Positions 25,994-35,839 are shown, counted from the stretch's first letter. The stretch: DNA of 64,000 nucleotides from CABZJG01 sp902512685 (GCA_051201605.1 CP179201.1:496001-560000), one strand, 5' to 3'. The notes: generated by a model from the sequence alone, not told the origin. Program-made: numbers and translations.

Positions 25994-27332
25994 GGGGCTC
26001 CTCCATCGGCGCGCGAACAAGTCGCGCGAGTTCCTCGAATTTCGCTTCCGGCTGCATAAGCTGTTCGCGCATCTCCCAGATGGCCCGCCGCCGCGGTTCA
26101 GGGAGGGCGGAGGCCATAATGTGAAACTTTGCTTCGACTTCGTGCATGCCCATCGGTGCTTCGGATCCGCCGCGTGCGCTCACGTCTCCCGATGCCAGCC
26201 TCCTGCCGTCTTTCAACTCTACGGTCACATCCGACCAGCGGCCCTTGGGGAAGCGTTCGGAATGCCTGACTGCTTCGTGCACTGAAATCCGCGGAAGCAA
26301 AGCTGCAACTTGCGGATCGCTCAGCCCCGCACCGGTGATCTCATCCGGTCCGATCCGACCATGGACGAGCATCGTGGCAAGTGCGAATGGCAAGGAATAC
26401 TGCGCTTGAGACGTGGTCGCTGGCATTCCCGGAAAAAGCGCTGCAGACTCGGCGAAGGTGTTCACTTTGATATTGGCAACGTCGTCAGCGTGAAACCCGT
26501 GCGCGCGCATCAACCCGGACAAAGCATCAAGCGCTGCATGCGCCCAGCGGCAGATCGGATAAGGCTTGATATAGTTCTGCTCGATCGTCCAGACCTCGCC
26601 CAGATCAGCCCAGAACTGCGCCGCATCTTCGTTCTCCACAGTAATTGCCGGAGCGCCAGTGAACCCGTCCTTCGCCATGAGCGCGGCCATTGATCCCACC
26701 AGAGCCCCCATGCCCGAGCCGTCATGCAGCATGGTCGGGTTGGCAATCTCGCGCATCATCTGGCTGCGGGGTCCGTGATACTCTGCAATGCCAAAAGCCT
26801 GACGAAGCTGATCTGGGTTTGCGTCCCCAAGGCGGCACCCGATTGCTGCAACCCCCAAGGCATTCCATGCCCCCGAGGTATGGTAGTCGCTGACGGAAGT
26901 ATGCAGTGCGAAGGCGGCCCGTGCCGCGATCTCGTAAGCCACAACCAGCACCTTTAGGGCATCCCGCGCCGAAAGCTCTGGCCTGTTTTCCGCAAAGGCG
27001 AACAATGCAGGCACCACGGCGCAGCCGATGTGACCCTTGGTTTGGTTGAGCCCGTCATGCGCATCAAGATTGTCAATCTGAGTGGCCGTGGCAAAGGCTG
27101 CCCCCGGGATCGAAGCGCAACGGCCATCGAACATCATGTGGGCTGCGTGTTCGGGCGCACCGGCTCCGTGAAAGGCAAAAACGTGATCGCGTGCGATACG
27201 ACCGGCTGCAAGGCCTGCAGCACCTGCCGCCACACCCACCGTGTCGATCAGAAGTGTCGCGGCCATGTCGAGCGTACTTTGCGGTATATCCCGACCCGAA
27301 AGAGCAAATTCGGCAATCCTGTCAAATCTCAT
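25986..27332 (-). CDS. MmgE/PrpD family protein (operon copy)
   Basis: A 448-aa homologue of 2-methylcitrate dehydratase: DTVGVAAGA near residue 30, QIDNLDAHDGLNQTKGHIG near 87, EYHGPRSQMMREIANPTM near 183 and KPYPICRWAHAALDAL near 260. It overlaps both neighbours (ATGA with the racemase-like gene upstream, eight bases downstream). Family members dehydrate or isomerise tricarboxylic-type acids; the substrate here is unknown but should be an intermediate made by the adjacent gene products. Confidence 0.85.
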   Translation of the reverse strand: MRFDRIAEFALSGRDIPQSTLDMAATLLIDTVGVAAGAAGLAAGRIARDHVFAFHGAGAPEHAAHMMFDGRCASIPGAAFATATQIDNLDAHDGLNQTKGHIGCAVVPALFAFAENRPELSARDALKVLVVAYEIAARAAFALHTSVSDYHTSGAWNALGVAAIGCRLGDANPDQLRQAFGIAEYHGPRSQMMREIANPTMLHDGSGMGALVGSMAALMAKDGFTGAPAITVENEDAAQFWADLGEVWTIEQNYIKPYPICRWAHAALDALSGLMRAHGFHADDVANIKVNTFAESAALFPGMPATTSQAQYSLPFALATMLVHGRIGPDEITGAGLSDPQVAALLPRISVHEAVRHSERFPKGRWSDVTVELKDGRRLASGDVSARGGSEAPMGMHEVEAKFHIMASALPEPRRRAIWEMREQLMQPEAKFEELARLVRAPMEEPHV

Positions 27333-28072
27333 AGACGTTTCCTTTCCAGAAGCTGTCCGAACCCGGTCATGGGTTGCCCGATACCGGCCAGTTGCATGGC
27401 CTGAAACATCATCGCCTGGTTTGAGCTGATCAACGGCTTGCCCACGGCCTGCTCAAGCCGCGCGATGGTCTCGACGCTGCGCATATCTGTGCAGGACAGG
27501 ACCAGCACCTCAGCTTCAGGATGATCGGCGGCAAGACCCAGATCATACACGGCTTGCGGGTCCAATTCGCCCTGTCCATAATTATCCAGCGCATCGCCCA
27601 CCTCGGAGCGAGCCACTGTTTCGACACCGGTTTCAGCCAGGAAATCGATGGCCATATTATTGATCGCGGATACATAGGGCGAGGCAAAGCCGATACGCTT
27701 TGCCCCAAGAAACTCAAGCGCATTAACCAGAGCCCCTGCGGCGGTTACGGTTTCGGCTGCGCCTTGCGCATTGATCCGTTCGGCGAGCGCACGGTCAAAG
27801 TCAAATCCGTGGGTAAGCGTGGCCGAGGTGCAGCCATACAAGATCACGTCCGGACGCACGCCCTGAAGCAGGTGCAAGGGCTCGGAAAGATCAGCCGCAC
27901 CCAGCCCGTGCATCTGGTCGGCATCGGGTATTTCATTCTGATCATAGCCCCCCATGCGGGCGAAATGCAGAGATACACCGTCGGGTCGCAAGAGAACCAT
28001 ATCGGGTTCAAGGTTGGTGTTTGTGAAGGGTACGAGAATGCCGAAACGCCTCCGTCCGCGTGATTGTGTCAT
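27329..28072 (-). CDS. Asp/Glu racemase-superfamily protein (maleate isomerase / arylmalonate decarboxylase-like)
   Basis: A 247-aa protein with the two catalytic-type Cys residues of this superfamily, in LYGCTSATLTHG near residue 80 and VLSCTDMRSVE near 195. The N-terminal RRFGILVPFTNTNLEPDM and the two-domain layout fit maleate cis-trans isomerase / AMDase relatives. The ATG at 28072 overlaps the aminotransferase stop. In hydantoin or pyridine catabolism such enzymes racemise or isomerise the carbon skeleton; which reaction applies here cannot be told. Confidence 0.8.
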   Translation of the reverse strand: MTQSRGRRRFGILVPFTNTNLEPDMVLLRPDGVSLHFARMGGYDQNEIPDADQMHGLGAADLSEPLHLLQGVRPDVILYGCTSATLTHGFDFDRALAERINAQGAAETVTAAGALVNALEFLGAKRIGFASPYVSAINNMAIDFLAETGVETVARSEVGDALDNYGQGELDPQAVYDLGLAADHPEAEVLVLSCTDMRSVETIARLEQAVGKPLISSNQAMMFQAMQLAGIGQPMTGFGQLLERKRL

Positions 28073-29151
28073 GCCTTTCCTCCCATAGCCCAATGTTCCA
28101 AAAGACTTGCCGCAAAATTGAGCTCTTCTGCCGTCCCGACTGTAACACGCAGGCAGTCGGACAGCCCGGCACCGCTTTGAGCACGCGTAACCACGCCTTC
28201 TGCGCGCAAGGCCGCATCCGCCTGCTGTGCCGCCCGGGCATCGTCAAAGCGGATCAGCGCGAAATTTGTAAAGCTTTCAGCCACGTCAAATCCTGCCTCG
28301 CGCAAGCGGTGCAAAAACCCGTCGCGCAGGCGGGCGGTTATTGCGCAGGTCTCGCGCATGTAGGCCTGATCCGACAGGGCTGCTGCCGCAGCGGCCTGCC
28401 CGGCAGCTGAGATATTGTTTGGGTTCATTACCTTGCGAACCTCACCGGCAATGCTCTCGGGGAACAGCCCCCAGCCAACCCGCATTCCGGCCAGTCCATA
28501 GGCCTTGGAGAACGTGCGCAGGATCACCGTGTCGCCACGCCCGACTAGATCAAACACGGGCTCGCCCAGATGGTCGGCGAACTCGCCATAGGCTTCGTCG
28601 ACGACCAGCAAGATATCCCCACGCAGCCCTTCACGTAGGCGAACAAGCTCGGCACGCGGGATGCGGGTGCCGGTGGGGTTCCCGGGATTTGCGATGAAGA
28701 CGATGCGGGTATCCGGCTGGACCGCAGCAAGTAGGGCATCGACCGAAGCGGTCACACCTTCCTCGGGCGCGGCATCGTAGCGCGCCCGCGTCAGCTCAGT
28801 GGCGGTTAGGAAAAACGGATAGGCATGGGCCGGTGCGAGAACTGCGCCTTGCTCATCGCAATAAGTTTGCGTCAGGCAGGCAATCAGCTCCATCGACCCA
28901 TTGCCACAAAGGATGGCCGAGGCCGGAATGCGATGCAGCGCGGCCAGTTCATTGCGCAACCCAGCCCACTCCGGATCGGGGTAGAGATGCGCGTTCGCCA
29001 CGGCGTTGGCCACGGCGTCGTCCACCTGTGGGCTTGGCTGGCGCAGGCTTTCATTCTGCGACAGCGAGATAAGGCGCTTGCCCGCGGGCGCATTCAGTTC
29101 GGCGAGCGAATAAGGCGACATTGCCACGACATGAGGGGTGGGTCTGATCAT
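28069..29151 (-). CDS. HisC-like aminotransferase (fold-type I PLP)
   Basis: A 360-aa class II aminotransferase similar to histidinol-phosphate aminotransferase. Visible: NPNNISAAGQ, NPGNPTGTRIP near 150, cofactor Asp in VVDEAYGEFAD near 180, PLP Lys in FSKAYGLAGMRVGWG near 208-222. It overlaps hyuB and the racemase-like gene by four bases each. Location inside a hyuAB operon argues for a catabolic transamination instead of histidine synthesis. Confidence 0.83.
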   Translation of the reverse strand: MIRPTPHVVAMSPYSLAELNAPAGKRLISLSQNESLRQPSPQVDDAVANAVANAHLYPDPEWAGLRNELAALHRIPASAILCGNGSMELIACLTQTYCDEQGAVLAPAHAYPFFLTATELTRARYDAAPEEGVTASVDALLAAVQPDTRIVFIANPGNPTGTRIPRAELVRLREGLRGDILLVVDEAYGEFADHLGEPVFDLVGRGDTVILRTFSKAYGLAGMRVGWGLFPESIAGEVRKVMNPNNISAAGQAAAAAALSDQAYMRETCAITARLRDGFLHRLREAGFDVAESFTNFALIRFDDARAAQQADAALRAEGVVTRAQSGAGLSDCLRVTVGTAEELNFAASLLEHWAMGGKA

Positions 29152-30797
29152 GGCTCAACCCCATAGATTTCGCGGGCGGTCTCGGGGCTGATCAGCCCTT
29201 CCTGAAGGTCGCGCCTGATGTCCTTGCGGCTTCGCTCTTGCGGCAAACCGAAGCCCGCGCCGCCCGGGGTTTCGAAGATCAGTGTCTCTCCGGCTTTCAC
29301 GCGGACCTCTCCTTTGCCCGGCAGGTCGGATCCGTGATCGCCGATGCGAATACGCCCCGCCGCCCCATTGCCCCCGCCATAGCGGCCGCGTGCAGGGTTC
29401 AGAACCCGCTCCACCGAAAGGAACAGCATGAAATCTTCATGTTTCGAGGAGCGCATCTCGATATGCTGCCCCAACCCGCCGCGCTGTCGCCCGGCGCCGC
29501 CGCTGTCGGGCTTGAGCTCGCGCCGCGTTATCAGTACCGGTGCCACCGCTTCGGTGGTTTCCACCTGTGATCCCCAGACACCGGACGGGAACGCCGTGGC
29601 CGAAAGCCCGTCCAGACCGGGCCGCGCACCGGTGCCACCGGAAAAAACCAGTTCCAGCGCGAATTGTTCATCCCCGCGCGACACAGCTTCGGGCACATGG
29701 CGCAGCGGCAGGTCGTACATGCAGGACGAGCCCTCGGCAGGAACCTTGTCGGGCAGAACCTGCGCAAGACAACCATAGACCAGATCGGGGGTCATTTGCC
29801 CCAGCGTATGGCGCATGGCCACCGGCGCCGGGGGCTGGGCGTTCAGGATGCAATCCTTCGGACCGGTGACGCGGAAAGGAGAAAGCGAGCCAGCGTTATT
29901 TGGAATATCCGGGCCGATGATGCAGCGAAGGGCAAACACCGAATAGGCAGTGGCATAGTTCAAGGGTACGTTGATGCCCTTGTTCGACAGGCCCGAAGTG
30001 CCGTCGAAATCCAGCGTGATGTGATCCTTGGCAATCGTCAGGGCGGCGTGCAGGTCGATCTCCTGCTCATATCCGTCCACTGTCAGTACATTACGCCATG
30101 TCCCTTTGGGTAGCTCCGCGATGGCGTCAAGCGTGCCGCGATAGGAGGTGTCGATGATGTAGTCGGCCAGCTCGTCCAGATGGTCGATGCCGAATTCTTC
30201 CATCATACCCGCAAGCCGTTTTGCCCCGTTTTCGCAGCAGGCGATCAGCGCATAGATATCGCCTTCGTTGGCGATGGGTTCGCGTGAGTTGGCTTTGACG
30301 ATCTCCATCAGAAGCGTGTTCAGCGCGCCCGCGTCCATCAGCTTGCAGGAAGGGATCAGCAGCCCTTCGTCATAGATATCTGCGCCTTCGGGGCCCATGC
30401 CCAACCCGCCCAGATCAACCAGATGCGAGGTGCAGGAGGTAAAGCCGACCACGTGATCTTTGTGGAACACCGGCATCATCAACAGGAAATCATTCAGATG
30501 CCCCGAGGCGATCCACGGATCGTTGGTCATGTAGATGTCGCCGGGCTTCATGTCCTGAATCTCGAAGCGCCCGCGCAGGGTCTTCACCGCTTCGGCCATG
30601 GTGTTGATATGTCCCGGCGTGCCGGTCACGGCCTGCGCCAGCATCCGGCCTTTAAGGTCGAAAATACCTGCCGAGATATCCCCGCATTCACGCACGATTG
30701 GAGAAAAGGCAGCGCGGATCAGCGCTTGGCCCTGTTCCTCGACCACGGCCAGAAGCCGGTTCCACATGACCTGCAATCGTGTGTCTGTCATTTTCAT
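29148..30797 (-). CDS. hyuB: Hydantoinase B / oxoprolinase beta subunit family protein
   Basis: A 549-aa HyuB-type subunit. Visible: AAFSPIVRECGDISAGIFD near residue 28, TPGHINTMAEAVK near 60, NDPWIASGHLNDFLLM near 92-107, and the Gly-rich C-terminal ETPGGAGFGLP near 525. With HyuA it forms an ATP-dependent enzyme that opens cyclic amides (hydantoins, 5-oxoproline, related lactams). Start overlaps the hyuA stop as ATGA. The next gene overlaps it too, so the whole unit is translationally coupled. Confidence 0.9.
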   Translation of the reverse strand: MKMTDTRLQVMWNRLLAVVEEQGQALIRAAFSPIVRECGDISAGIFDLKGRMLAQAVTGTPGHINTMAEAVKTLRGRFEIQDMKPGDIYMTNDPWIASGHLNDFLLMMPVFHKDHVVGFTSCTSHLVDLGGLGMGPEGADIYDEGLLIPSCKLMDAGALNTLLMEIVKANSREPIANEGDIYALIACCENGAKRLAGMMEEFGIDHLDELADYIIDTSYRGTLDAIAELPKGTWRNVLTVDGYEQEIDLHAALTIAKDHITLDFDGTSGLSNKGINVPLNYATAYSVFALRCIIGPDIPNNAGSLSPFRVTGPKDCILNAQPPAPVAMRHTLGQMTPDLVYGCLAQVLPDKVPAEGSSCMYDLPLRHVPEAVSRGDEQFALELVFSGGTGARPGLDGLSATAFPSGVWGSQVETTEAVAPVLITRRELKPDSGGAGRQRGGLGQHIEMRSSKHEDFMLFLSVERVLNPARGRYGGGNGAAGRIRIGDHGSDLPGKGEVRVKAGETLIFETPGGAGFGLPQERSRKDIRRDLQEGLISPETAREIYGVEP

Positions 30798-32893
30798 TCT
30801 CCCCCCTCCCGATTGCGGTTGAGCCAGATATTGCCGCCGCCATCCATATTGGCCGAGAAATCGGCGCTGACGAAGGTGGTGGTCTGCGGCTCGATGATCA
30901 GGGCGGGGCCTGAAAGGTGATCGCCTGGGCGCAGCGCAGCGCGGTCATGGATCTCCGCCTCGCGCCACGCGCCGGTGACATCGCACAGGATAGAGCGGTG
31001 CCCGTTGGGCTTTACGCTCTGTCTTGTGGAAGGTTCGGGATAGTGCTCCAAGGCGCGTGGCTCAGAGGACACCTCAAGCGCCCAGTTCAGGATTTCGATG
31101 GTCATGCCCGGCACCGCACGGCTGAACTGGCGACTGTATTCCTCTTCAAAGGTCCGGCGCAACGCGGGGATGTCATCCTCCTCCAACGCACGGTCCGGTA
31201 GCGAGATTTCGATCTCGTGACCCTGCCCGTGATAGCGCATGAACGCTTGCCGCCGTTGTGTTAGCGCACCCTCGGGTGCACCTGCCCGCACAACTGAAAG
31301 GGCCTCGTCGTTCATCTCGTCAAAAAAGGCGTTGAGCCCGTCGCGATCAAGCGCCTCGAGCGTGGCATAGCGCGAGCGGATGATTTCGAACGAGACCGGT
31401 GCGAACAGGAACCCTACCGCTGAGCCGACGCCGGGATCGCGCGGGATAAGGATGCGGTCGACCTGCGAACGCCGCGCCACCCGGGTTGCGTGCAGAGGGC
31501 CGTTGCCGCCAAAAGCAATCATCAGGCGTGCCCCCAGATCCTTGCCAGATTCCACGGCATGCATCCGGCCCGCGCTTGCCATGTTCTCGTCAACGATCTC
31601 GCTGATCCCATGCGCCGACTGCGCCGCATCAAGCCCCAAAGCCTGCCCGACACCTTGTTCAAGTGCCACTTGCGCTGCCTCCATGTCAATCGCCAGCCGC
31701 CCCTCGGCAAAGCGGCCAGGTTCTATCAGCCCTTGCATCACGTCGGCATCGGTCACGGTGGGCTCAGTGCCCCCCTTGGCAAAAGTCGCGGGTCCGGGTT
31801 CCGAGCCCGCGCTTTCCGGCCCGACCAGCAAACGGCCCAGCCGGTCCACATGCGCGATGGAGCCGCCACCGGCACCGATCTCAATCATTTCGATCACAGG
31901 GATGCGCACCGGCATGCCCGACCCCTTGATGAACCGGGCCGCCCGCGCGATTTCAAATTTGCGAGCGCTTTGCGGACGGAAATGGTCGATCAGGCACAGC
32001 TTGGCGGTGGTGCCCCCCATGTCGAAACTCAGCACCTCGCGCTCGCCGGTCTCGGCCGCGATACGTGCCGCCAGAATGGCACCGCCTGCGGGGCCCGATT
32101 CCACCAGCCGGATCGGAAGTCGTGCGGCGGTTTCCATCGTGGTCATGCCGCCACCGGCGGTCATCATCAGGATCGGGCAGGTCAGCCCCTTATCGCTGAA
32201 GCGCCCCTGAAAATCCGCCAGATAGCTAGCCATTTGCGGCTGGATATAGGCGTTGGCGATGGTGGTCGAGAGCCGCTCGAACTCGCGCGCCTCGGGGCTG
32301 ACTTCATGCGAAAGCGAGATCACCAGATCGGGCATCCTCGCTTGCAGAAGATCCCGCAGCCTAAGCTCATGCGCCGGGTTGGCATAAGCATGCATCAGGC
32401 AGATCGCCACCGCCTCAGCACCGCTGGCCGTTAGGTCCTCAACCAGCCGGGCAAGCGATTCCTCGTCAAGCGGCTCCAACTCCCGCCCGCGCGCGTCAAT
32501 CCGCCCCCTGATGGTGAAGGCGCGCGAACGCGGCACGATCAAGTCTGGTTTGACCAGGTTGATGTCATACTGGCTGTAGCGCCGCTCATAGGCGATTTCG
32601 AGGATGTCGCGAAACCCCTCGGTCGTTACGGTTACCACAACGGCGCCCCGCCGCTCGATCAGCGCGTTGGTGGCCAGCGTGGTTCCGTGAATGAAGCCAT
32701 CGATCTGCGACCAGTCCACCGCAGCCTCAGCCAGCACCCGCTTTGCGCCATCAAGCGCCCCGAGGGTTGGGTTATCAGGGGTTGTCGGTGTCTTGGTAGT
32801 GGCGAGGATCTGTCCCCGTCCATCGACCAGAACCGTATCAGTAAAAGTTCCGCCGATATCGACGGCAAGGCGAAGCCCGTTCTTGTTGTGCAT
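30794..32893 (-). CDS. hyuA: Hydantoinase A / oxoprolinase alpha subunit family protein
   Basis: A 699-aa HyuA subunit with ASKHA-type ATP-binding elements: LAVDIGGTFTDTVLVD at residues 9-24, GTTLATNALIERRG near 70, SFDMGGTTAKLCLID near 285-299 and IAFGGNGPLHATRVARR near 460. It activates a cyclic amide by ATP-dependent phosphorylation. It is the first gene of the seven-gene operon. I see no regulator gene next to it and no clear promoter boxes in the region upstream. Confidence 0.9.
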   Translation of the reverse strand: MHNKNGLRLAVDIGGTFTDTVLVDGRGQILATTKTPTTPDNPTLGALDGAKRVLAEAAVDWSQIDGFIHGTTLATNALIERRGAVVVTVTTEGFRDILEIAYERRYSQYDINLVKPDLIVPRSRAFTIRGRIDARGRELEPLDEESLARLVEDLTASGAEAVAICLMHAYANPAHELRLRDLLQARMPDLVISLSHEVSPEAREFERLSTTIANAYIQPQMASYLADFQGRFSDKGLTCPILMMTAGGGMTTMETAARLPIRLVESGPAGGAILAARIAAETGEREVLSFDMGGTTAKLCLIDHFRPQSARKFEIARAARFIKGSGMPVRIPVIEMIEIGAGGGSIAHVDRLGRLLVGPESAGSEPGPATFAKGGTEPTVTDADVMQGLIEPGRFAEGRLAIDMEAAQVALEQGVGQALGLDAAQSAHGISEIVDENMASAGRMHAVESGKDLGARLMIAFGGNGPLHATRVARRSQVDRILIPRDPGVGSAVGFLFAPVSFEIIRSRYATLEALDRDGLNAFFDEMNDEALSVVRAGAPEGALTQRRQAFMRYHGQGHEIEISLPDRALEEDDIPALRRTFEEEYSRQFSRAVPGMTIEILNWALEVSSEPRALEHYPEPSTRQSVKPNGHRSILCDVTGAWREAEIHDRAALRPGDHLSGPALIIEPQTTTFVSADFSANMDGGGNIWLNRNREGGE

Positions 32894-33358
32894 GGAAAAT
32901 CAACCGGAATGAGAAGAGGCGGTACAAATCCGGATACCCGGAAAGGATAATGCCGAAACGGCAAACGACCGGTTTCACGTCACACGACGAGATCACATCC
33001 GGTCGCCCGGCGTCCCAAATTCATCCTTAAGCCTTGAGCCAGCATTCGGCCGCCTTCATTCACTCTGATACCCTAAACAGTGCACGAGCTATTGATCGGT
33101 TGTCAATAAAATTCTACTGCAGTCTCGCGATGAAAAAATGCTCCCCAGTCAGCAAGACGCCGCCGCTGTAAACATGCCATTACATTGAAAACGTGTGAGT
33201 TCACACCGACATTTAATGTTCGACATCAGTTCATCATGCAAATTCGCTCAAACTTAGGCATCGGTCAAAGTGGGCTCATAGCAGCCATTCGCTGCACCTT
33301 GCCCGAAGGTCCGCTAAGGCCTAATTGCTAAAGTAACTCCACAGCTTCGCTCAACTGG
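32894..33358. other. Intergenic region upstream of hyuA
   Basis: No gene seen. Bases 33267-33320 resemble the Roseobacter interspersed repeat family (GGGCTCATAGCAGCCATTCG, then GAAGGTCCGCTAAG) and share the start GGGCTC...CCATT.GCTGC with the element left arm. The hyuA promoter must lie in the left part, but no convincing -35/-10 pair stands out. Confidence 0.45.
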
Positions 33359-33541
33359 TCAGAGTTCACATCTATGTACCCTCTGTGTTGAGGATATATG
33401 TGAATGCCTTGGAAGCGCTGCAAGCAATCGCACGCCTACACCCTTGTTTGCCAAACGGGAAATACATGTCCTGCGGCCTGAATGACTTGAGGCGTCCTTG
33501 AGGCCAATTGCTTTGTATATGTCCAAGAACAGCTGGCACAT
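33359..33541 (-). pseudogene. Tyrosine-recombinase (phage integrase) C-terminal remnant
   Basis: Sixty residues resemble the end of an XerD-type integrase: SSHSGRRTCISRLANKG, with the R-box Arg, followed by LPRHSHISSTQRV, where the family normally has GHSSIATTQRYI. The catalytic Tyr is replaced (QRVHRCEL) and no N-terminal part is found, so it is inactive. It marks an earlier integration event in this part of the island. Confidence 0.65.
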
Positions 33542-33679
33542 CTGATGCTTAAGACCTTTTGCCTAATAGCACTCTCCAGCGACCCGCACCATTTTTGTAT
33601 TCGAAGCTTTGTGCGCTTGCATACAGTGCATGGTTAAGTTTCGTTTGGTCGGAGTACCCCCAAAAGGTATAGACTTTTT

Positions 33680-34693
33680 TCATTGATCAGCCTTTGCCAT
33701 CGTTTTCTGACGCCTTTCCAGAAGCTTCTGGTGAGATTCCGAGGTGCCGTCATGGAATGAACCAAAAAGTTTGTCCCAGGGTACTTCGAGGGTGCCATAG
33801 TTACATTCGAAATAGCGATGATGCATCTGGTGATGAAAATTGCCCAGTTCCAAAGTTCGCTTGTCTTTGACCAGCAATGCATCAAAGCCGGTATGTGAGG
33901 TGGCAGCTGTCAGTGCCTGATTTTGCATGTGATAGAGGATAAGAATGGGATGGGATGCGACAATGAAATGGATTAAAATTGAACTGAAATAAAGCAGATG
34001 CTCAACTGGATGCATGGACAAGCCAGACCAAGGTCCAATATTCGTGTTACGATGATGCAGAGAATGAACCGATTTGTACAAAGGTGGACAATGTATAAGG
34101 CGGTGTATCCAGTAAAAATGGAAAGAAATCCACATGGGCGTTAATACAAACATCGCGACCAGCCACACAGGGTTCTCTGCCCACCAAAGAATAGGTGCAA
34201 AGCCATTTGCCATCGCCCAGAACATCAAGACTTCAAAAGCTGTCCAGAAAAATACTCCACTCGTTAATGTCCAAAACATATTATCTTTTAGCTGACTTCC
34301 GAGGGTGAACATTCGCCCCTTTGATACTATTTCTCTGGGATCAAACTTAAGCTCATTGCCCTGAAACTTGCGAGAATGGAAAAAAAAGTGAAGCCCACCA
34401 GCAACGATGGCAATCAACAGGAAGTTGCCGGCGTAGATCTTGGTGATCCAACTGATTTCCAATGTTTCAGTTTGCTCAAGTGTTGGGTGAAAATAGAACC
34501 AAATAAGGCTCGCCAAGGCTACCAGGATCAGATTTTCCCCGAAAACAAACCATCGAGCACCGAACCACCTTGCAACGCCTATAGGATTAAGCGGCCACTG
34601 GAATAAAGGTGAAGTGTTGATCGGGACATCTGGTCGGTAGTTCCATTGCCGAGTGAACCGGTCATCCTTGCTCGATGTGCTGGTGTCAGTCAT
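33680..34693 (-). CDS. Sterol desaturase / fatty acid hydroxylase family membrane protein
   Basis: A 337-aa integral membrane di-iron enzyme. The His boxes are HRLIH, HSLHH and HHQMHH, fitting HxxxH, HxxHH and HxxxHH, near residues 190, 203 and 286. Four or five hydrophobic segments surround them. The start at 34693 follows GGAAGG by seven bases; a longer upstream start is less likely. Such enzymes hydroxylate or desaturate lipids. The divergent LysR gene beside it is a plausible regulator. Substrate unknown. Confidence 0.85.
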   Translation of the reverse strand: MTDTSTSSKDDRFTRQWNYRPDVPINTSPLFQWPLNPIGVARWFGARWFVFGENLILVALASLIWFYFHPTLEQTETLEISWITKIYAGNFLLIAIVAGGLHFFFHSRKFQGNELKFDPREIVSKGRMFTLGSQLKDNMFWTLTSGVFFWTAFEVLMFWAMANGFAPILWWAENPVWLVAMFVLTPMWISFHFYWIHRLIHCPPLYKSVHSLHHRNTNIGPWSGLSMHPVEHLLYFSSILIHFIVASHPILILYHMQNQALTAATSHTGFDALLVKDKRTLELGNFHHQMHHRYFECNYGTLEVPWDKLFGSFHDGTSESHQKLLERRQKTMAKADQ

Positions 34694-34809
34694 TTTCGTA
34701 CCTTCCTGCATAAAATTTGTTTTAAAATATATAAAAGAAACTATAAGCTTTGAAAAACGCAATTAATTTGGCAAATACCTTTGAAAATCAGAGGTTATGG
34801 GAGTGTGAT
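34694..34809. promoter_or_regulatory. AT-rich divergent promoter region (hydroxylase / LysR)
   Basis: A 116-bp spacer between two divergent genes, rich in A and T (TTTAAAATATATAAAAG). It must contain both promoters and probably the LysR binding site, but I see no perfect T-N11-A palindrome. Confidence 0.4.
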
Positions 34810-35760
34810 ATGCCTTCACGTCTTTCGATCAAAGCGATGCAGTATTTTCTTGCCGCGGTTGATAGCGGTTCTCTTACGACTGCCGCGCAAAAATTGAACG
34901 TCGCACCTTCTGCAATATCAAATGGCATTGATCAGATAGAAGAGGAATTTCAATTGGATCTCGTGCAACGTTTTCCAGCCAAAGGCATTCACCCCACAAC
35001 AACTGGTAAAACAATGGTTCAACGTATTCGCCGTTTAATTGAAGAATACGAAAGCCTTCTATCGGGAGGCAAAGAACTTCGAGAAAGCCTGTCTGGCAAA
35101 CTTACTATAGGATACTACGCTCCGGTCGCACCATCTTTCCTGCCTGGCATAGCCGCGCCATTGCTCAACCAAAACAAGGACATACGCCTAGAATTTATAG
35201 ATTGTAACAATGAAAGCGCACAAACAGGACTCTTGAACGGTGATTTTGATGTGATTTTGTTTGTGGCAGACAACGCAAAACCCGGCATAAAGTGCGAGGC
35301 GCTGATAGATGCACCACCCTACTTGCTGGTTCCTAAATCTCACGGTCTAGCAAGTTTGGATTCTGTTTCATTTCATCAACTTCAGGAAGTGGATTTGGTG
35401 CTGCTTGATTTGCCATTTACTGCCCAATATCTTCAGGGATTACTTGATGAGAATTCAATAAAACCCCGTATTGTTGCCACTGCTTCTACAACAGAGATGG
35501 TGCGAAGTCTCGTGGGGGCAGGAGTTGGATGCTCTATTTTGAATATGCGTCCACTGATAGACGTCACGTACGGTGGAGACCGTGTAAAGGCAATTCCGCT
35601 CAAGACACTCCGGAAACCGCTGGCGTTATCTCTAGGCTATATCAACAGAAACCCGCGCCGAGTAGTAAGTACATTTATCAAATCATGTCTTTATTATTTC
35701 GGTCAGGATAGCGCTCGGGCTCTAACTACAAAGTCTGAATATACTTCGCGTTGGGAATGA
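34810..35760 (+). CDS. LysR-family transcriptional regulator
   Basis: 316 aa with the LysR helix-turn-helix at residues 5-60 (AMQYFLAAVDSGSLTTAAQK, then PSAISNGIDQIEEEF) and a periplasmic-binding-like effector domain from about 90. The helix-turn-helix is slightly unusual in having SNGIDQIEE where most have SRQIRRLEE, as in a subgroup near CynR/Nac-like proteins. I start at the ATG at 34810, five to six bases after GGGAG. It is divergent from the membrane hydroxylase, which it may control. Confidence 0.86.
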   Translation: MPSRLSIKAMQYFLAAVDSGSLTTAAQKLNVAPSAISNGIDQIEEEFQLDLVQRFPAKGIHPTTTGKTMVQRIRRLIEEYESLLSGGKELRESLSGKLTIGYYAPVAPSFLPGIAAPLLNQNKDIRLEFIDCNNESAQTGLLNGDFDVILFVADNAKPGIKCEALIDAPPYLLVPKSHGLASLDSVSFHQLQEVDLVLLDLPFTAQYLQGLLDENSIKPRIVATASTTEMVRSLVGAGVGCSILNMRPLIDVTYGGDRVKAIPLKTLRKPLALSLGYINRNPRRVVSTFIKSCLYYFGQDSARALTTKSEYTSRWE

Positions 35761-35839
35761 TTTAATATAAAATTGATGAAATGCCTAGAACGGAAGCGCA
35801 ACCTCTGTTCATTCCTCGACACAACCTAAATAATCAAAT

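Noticed and set aside
31490..32434. Long plus-strand frame opposite hyuA
   Set aside because: GC-rich shadow frame; the minus-strand HyuA protein explains the region fully.
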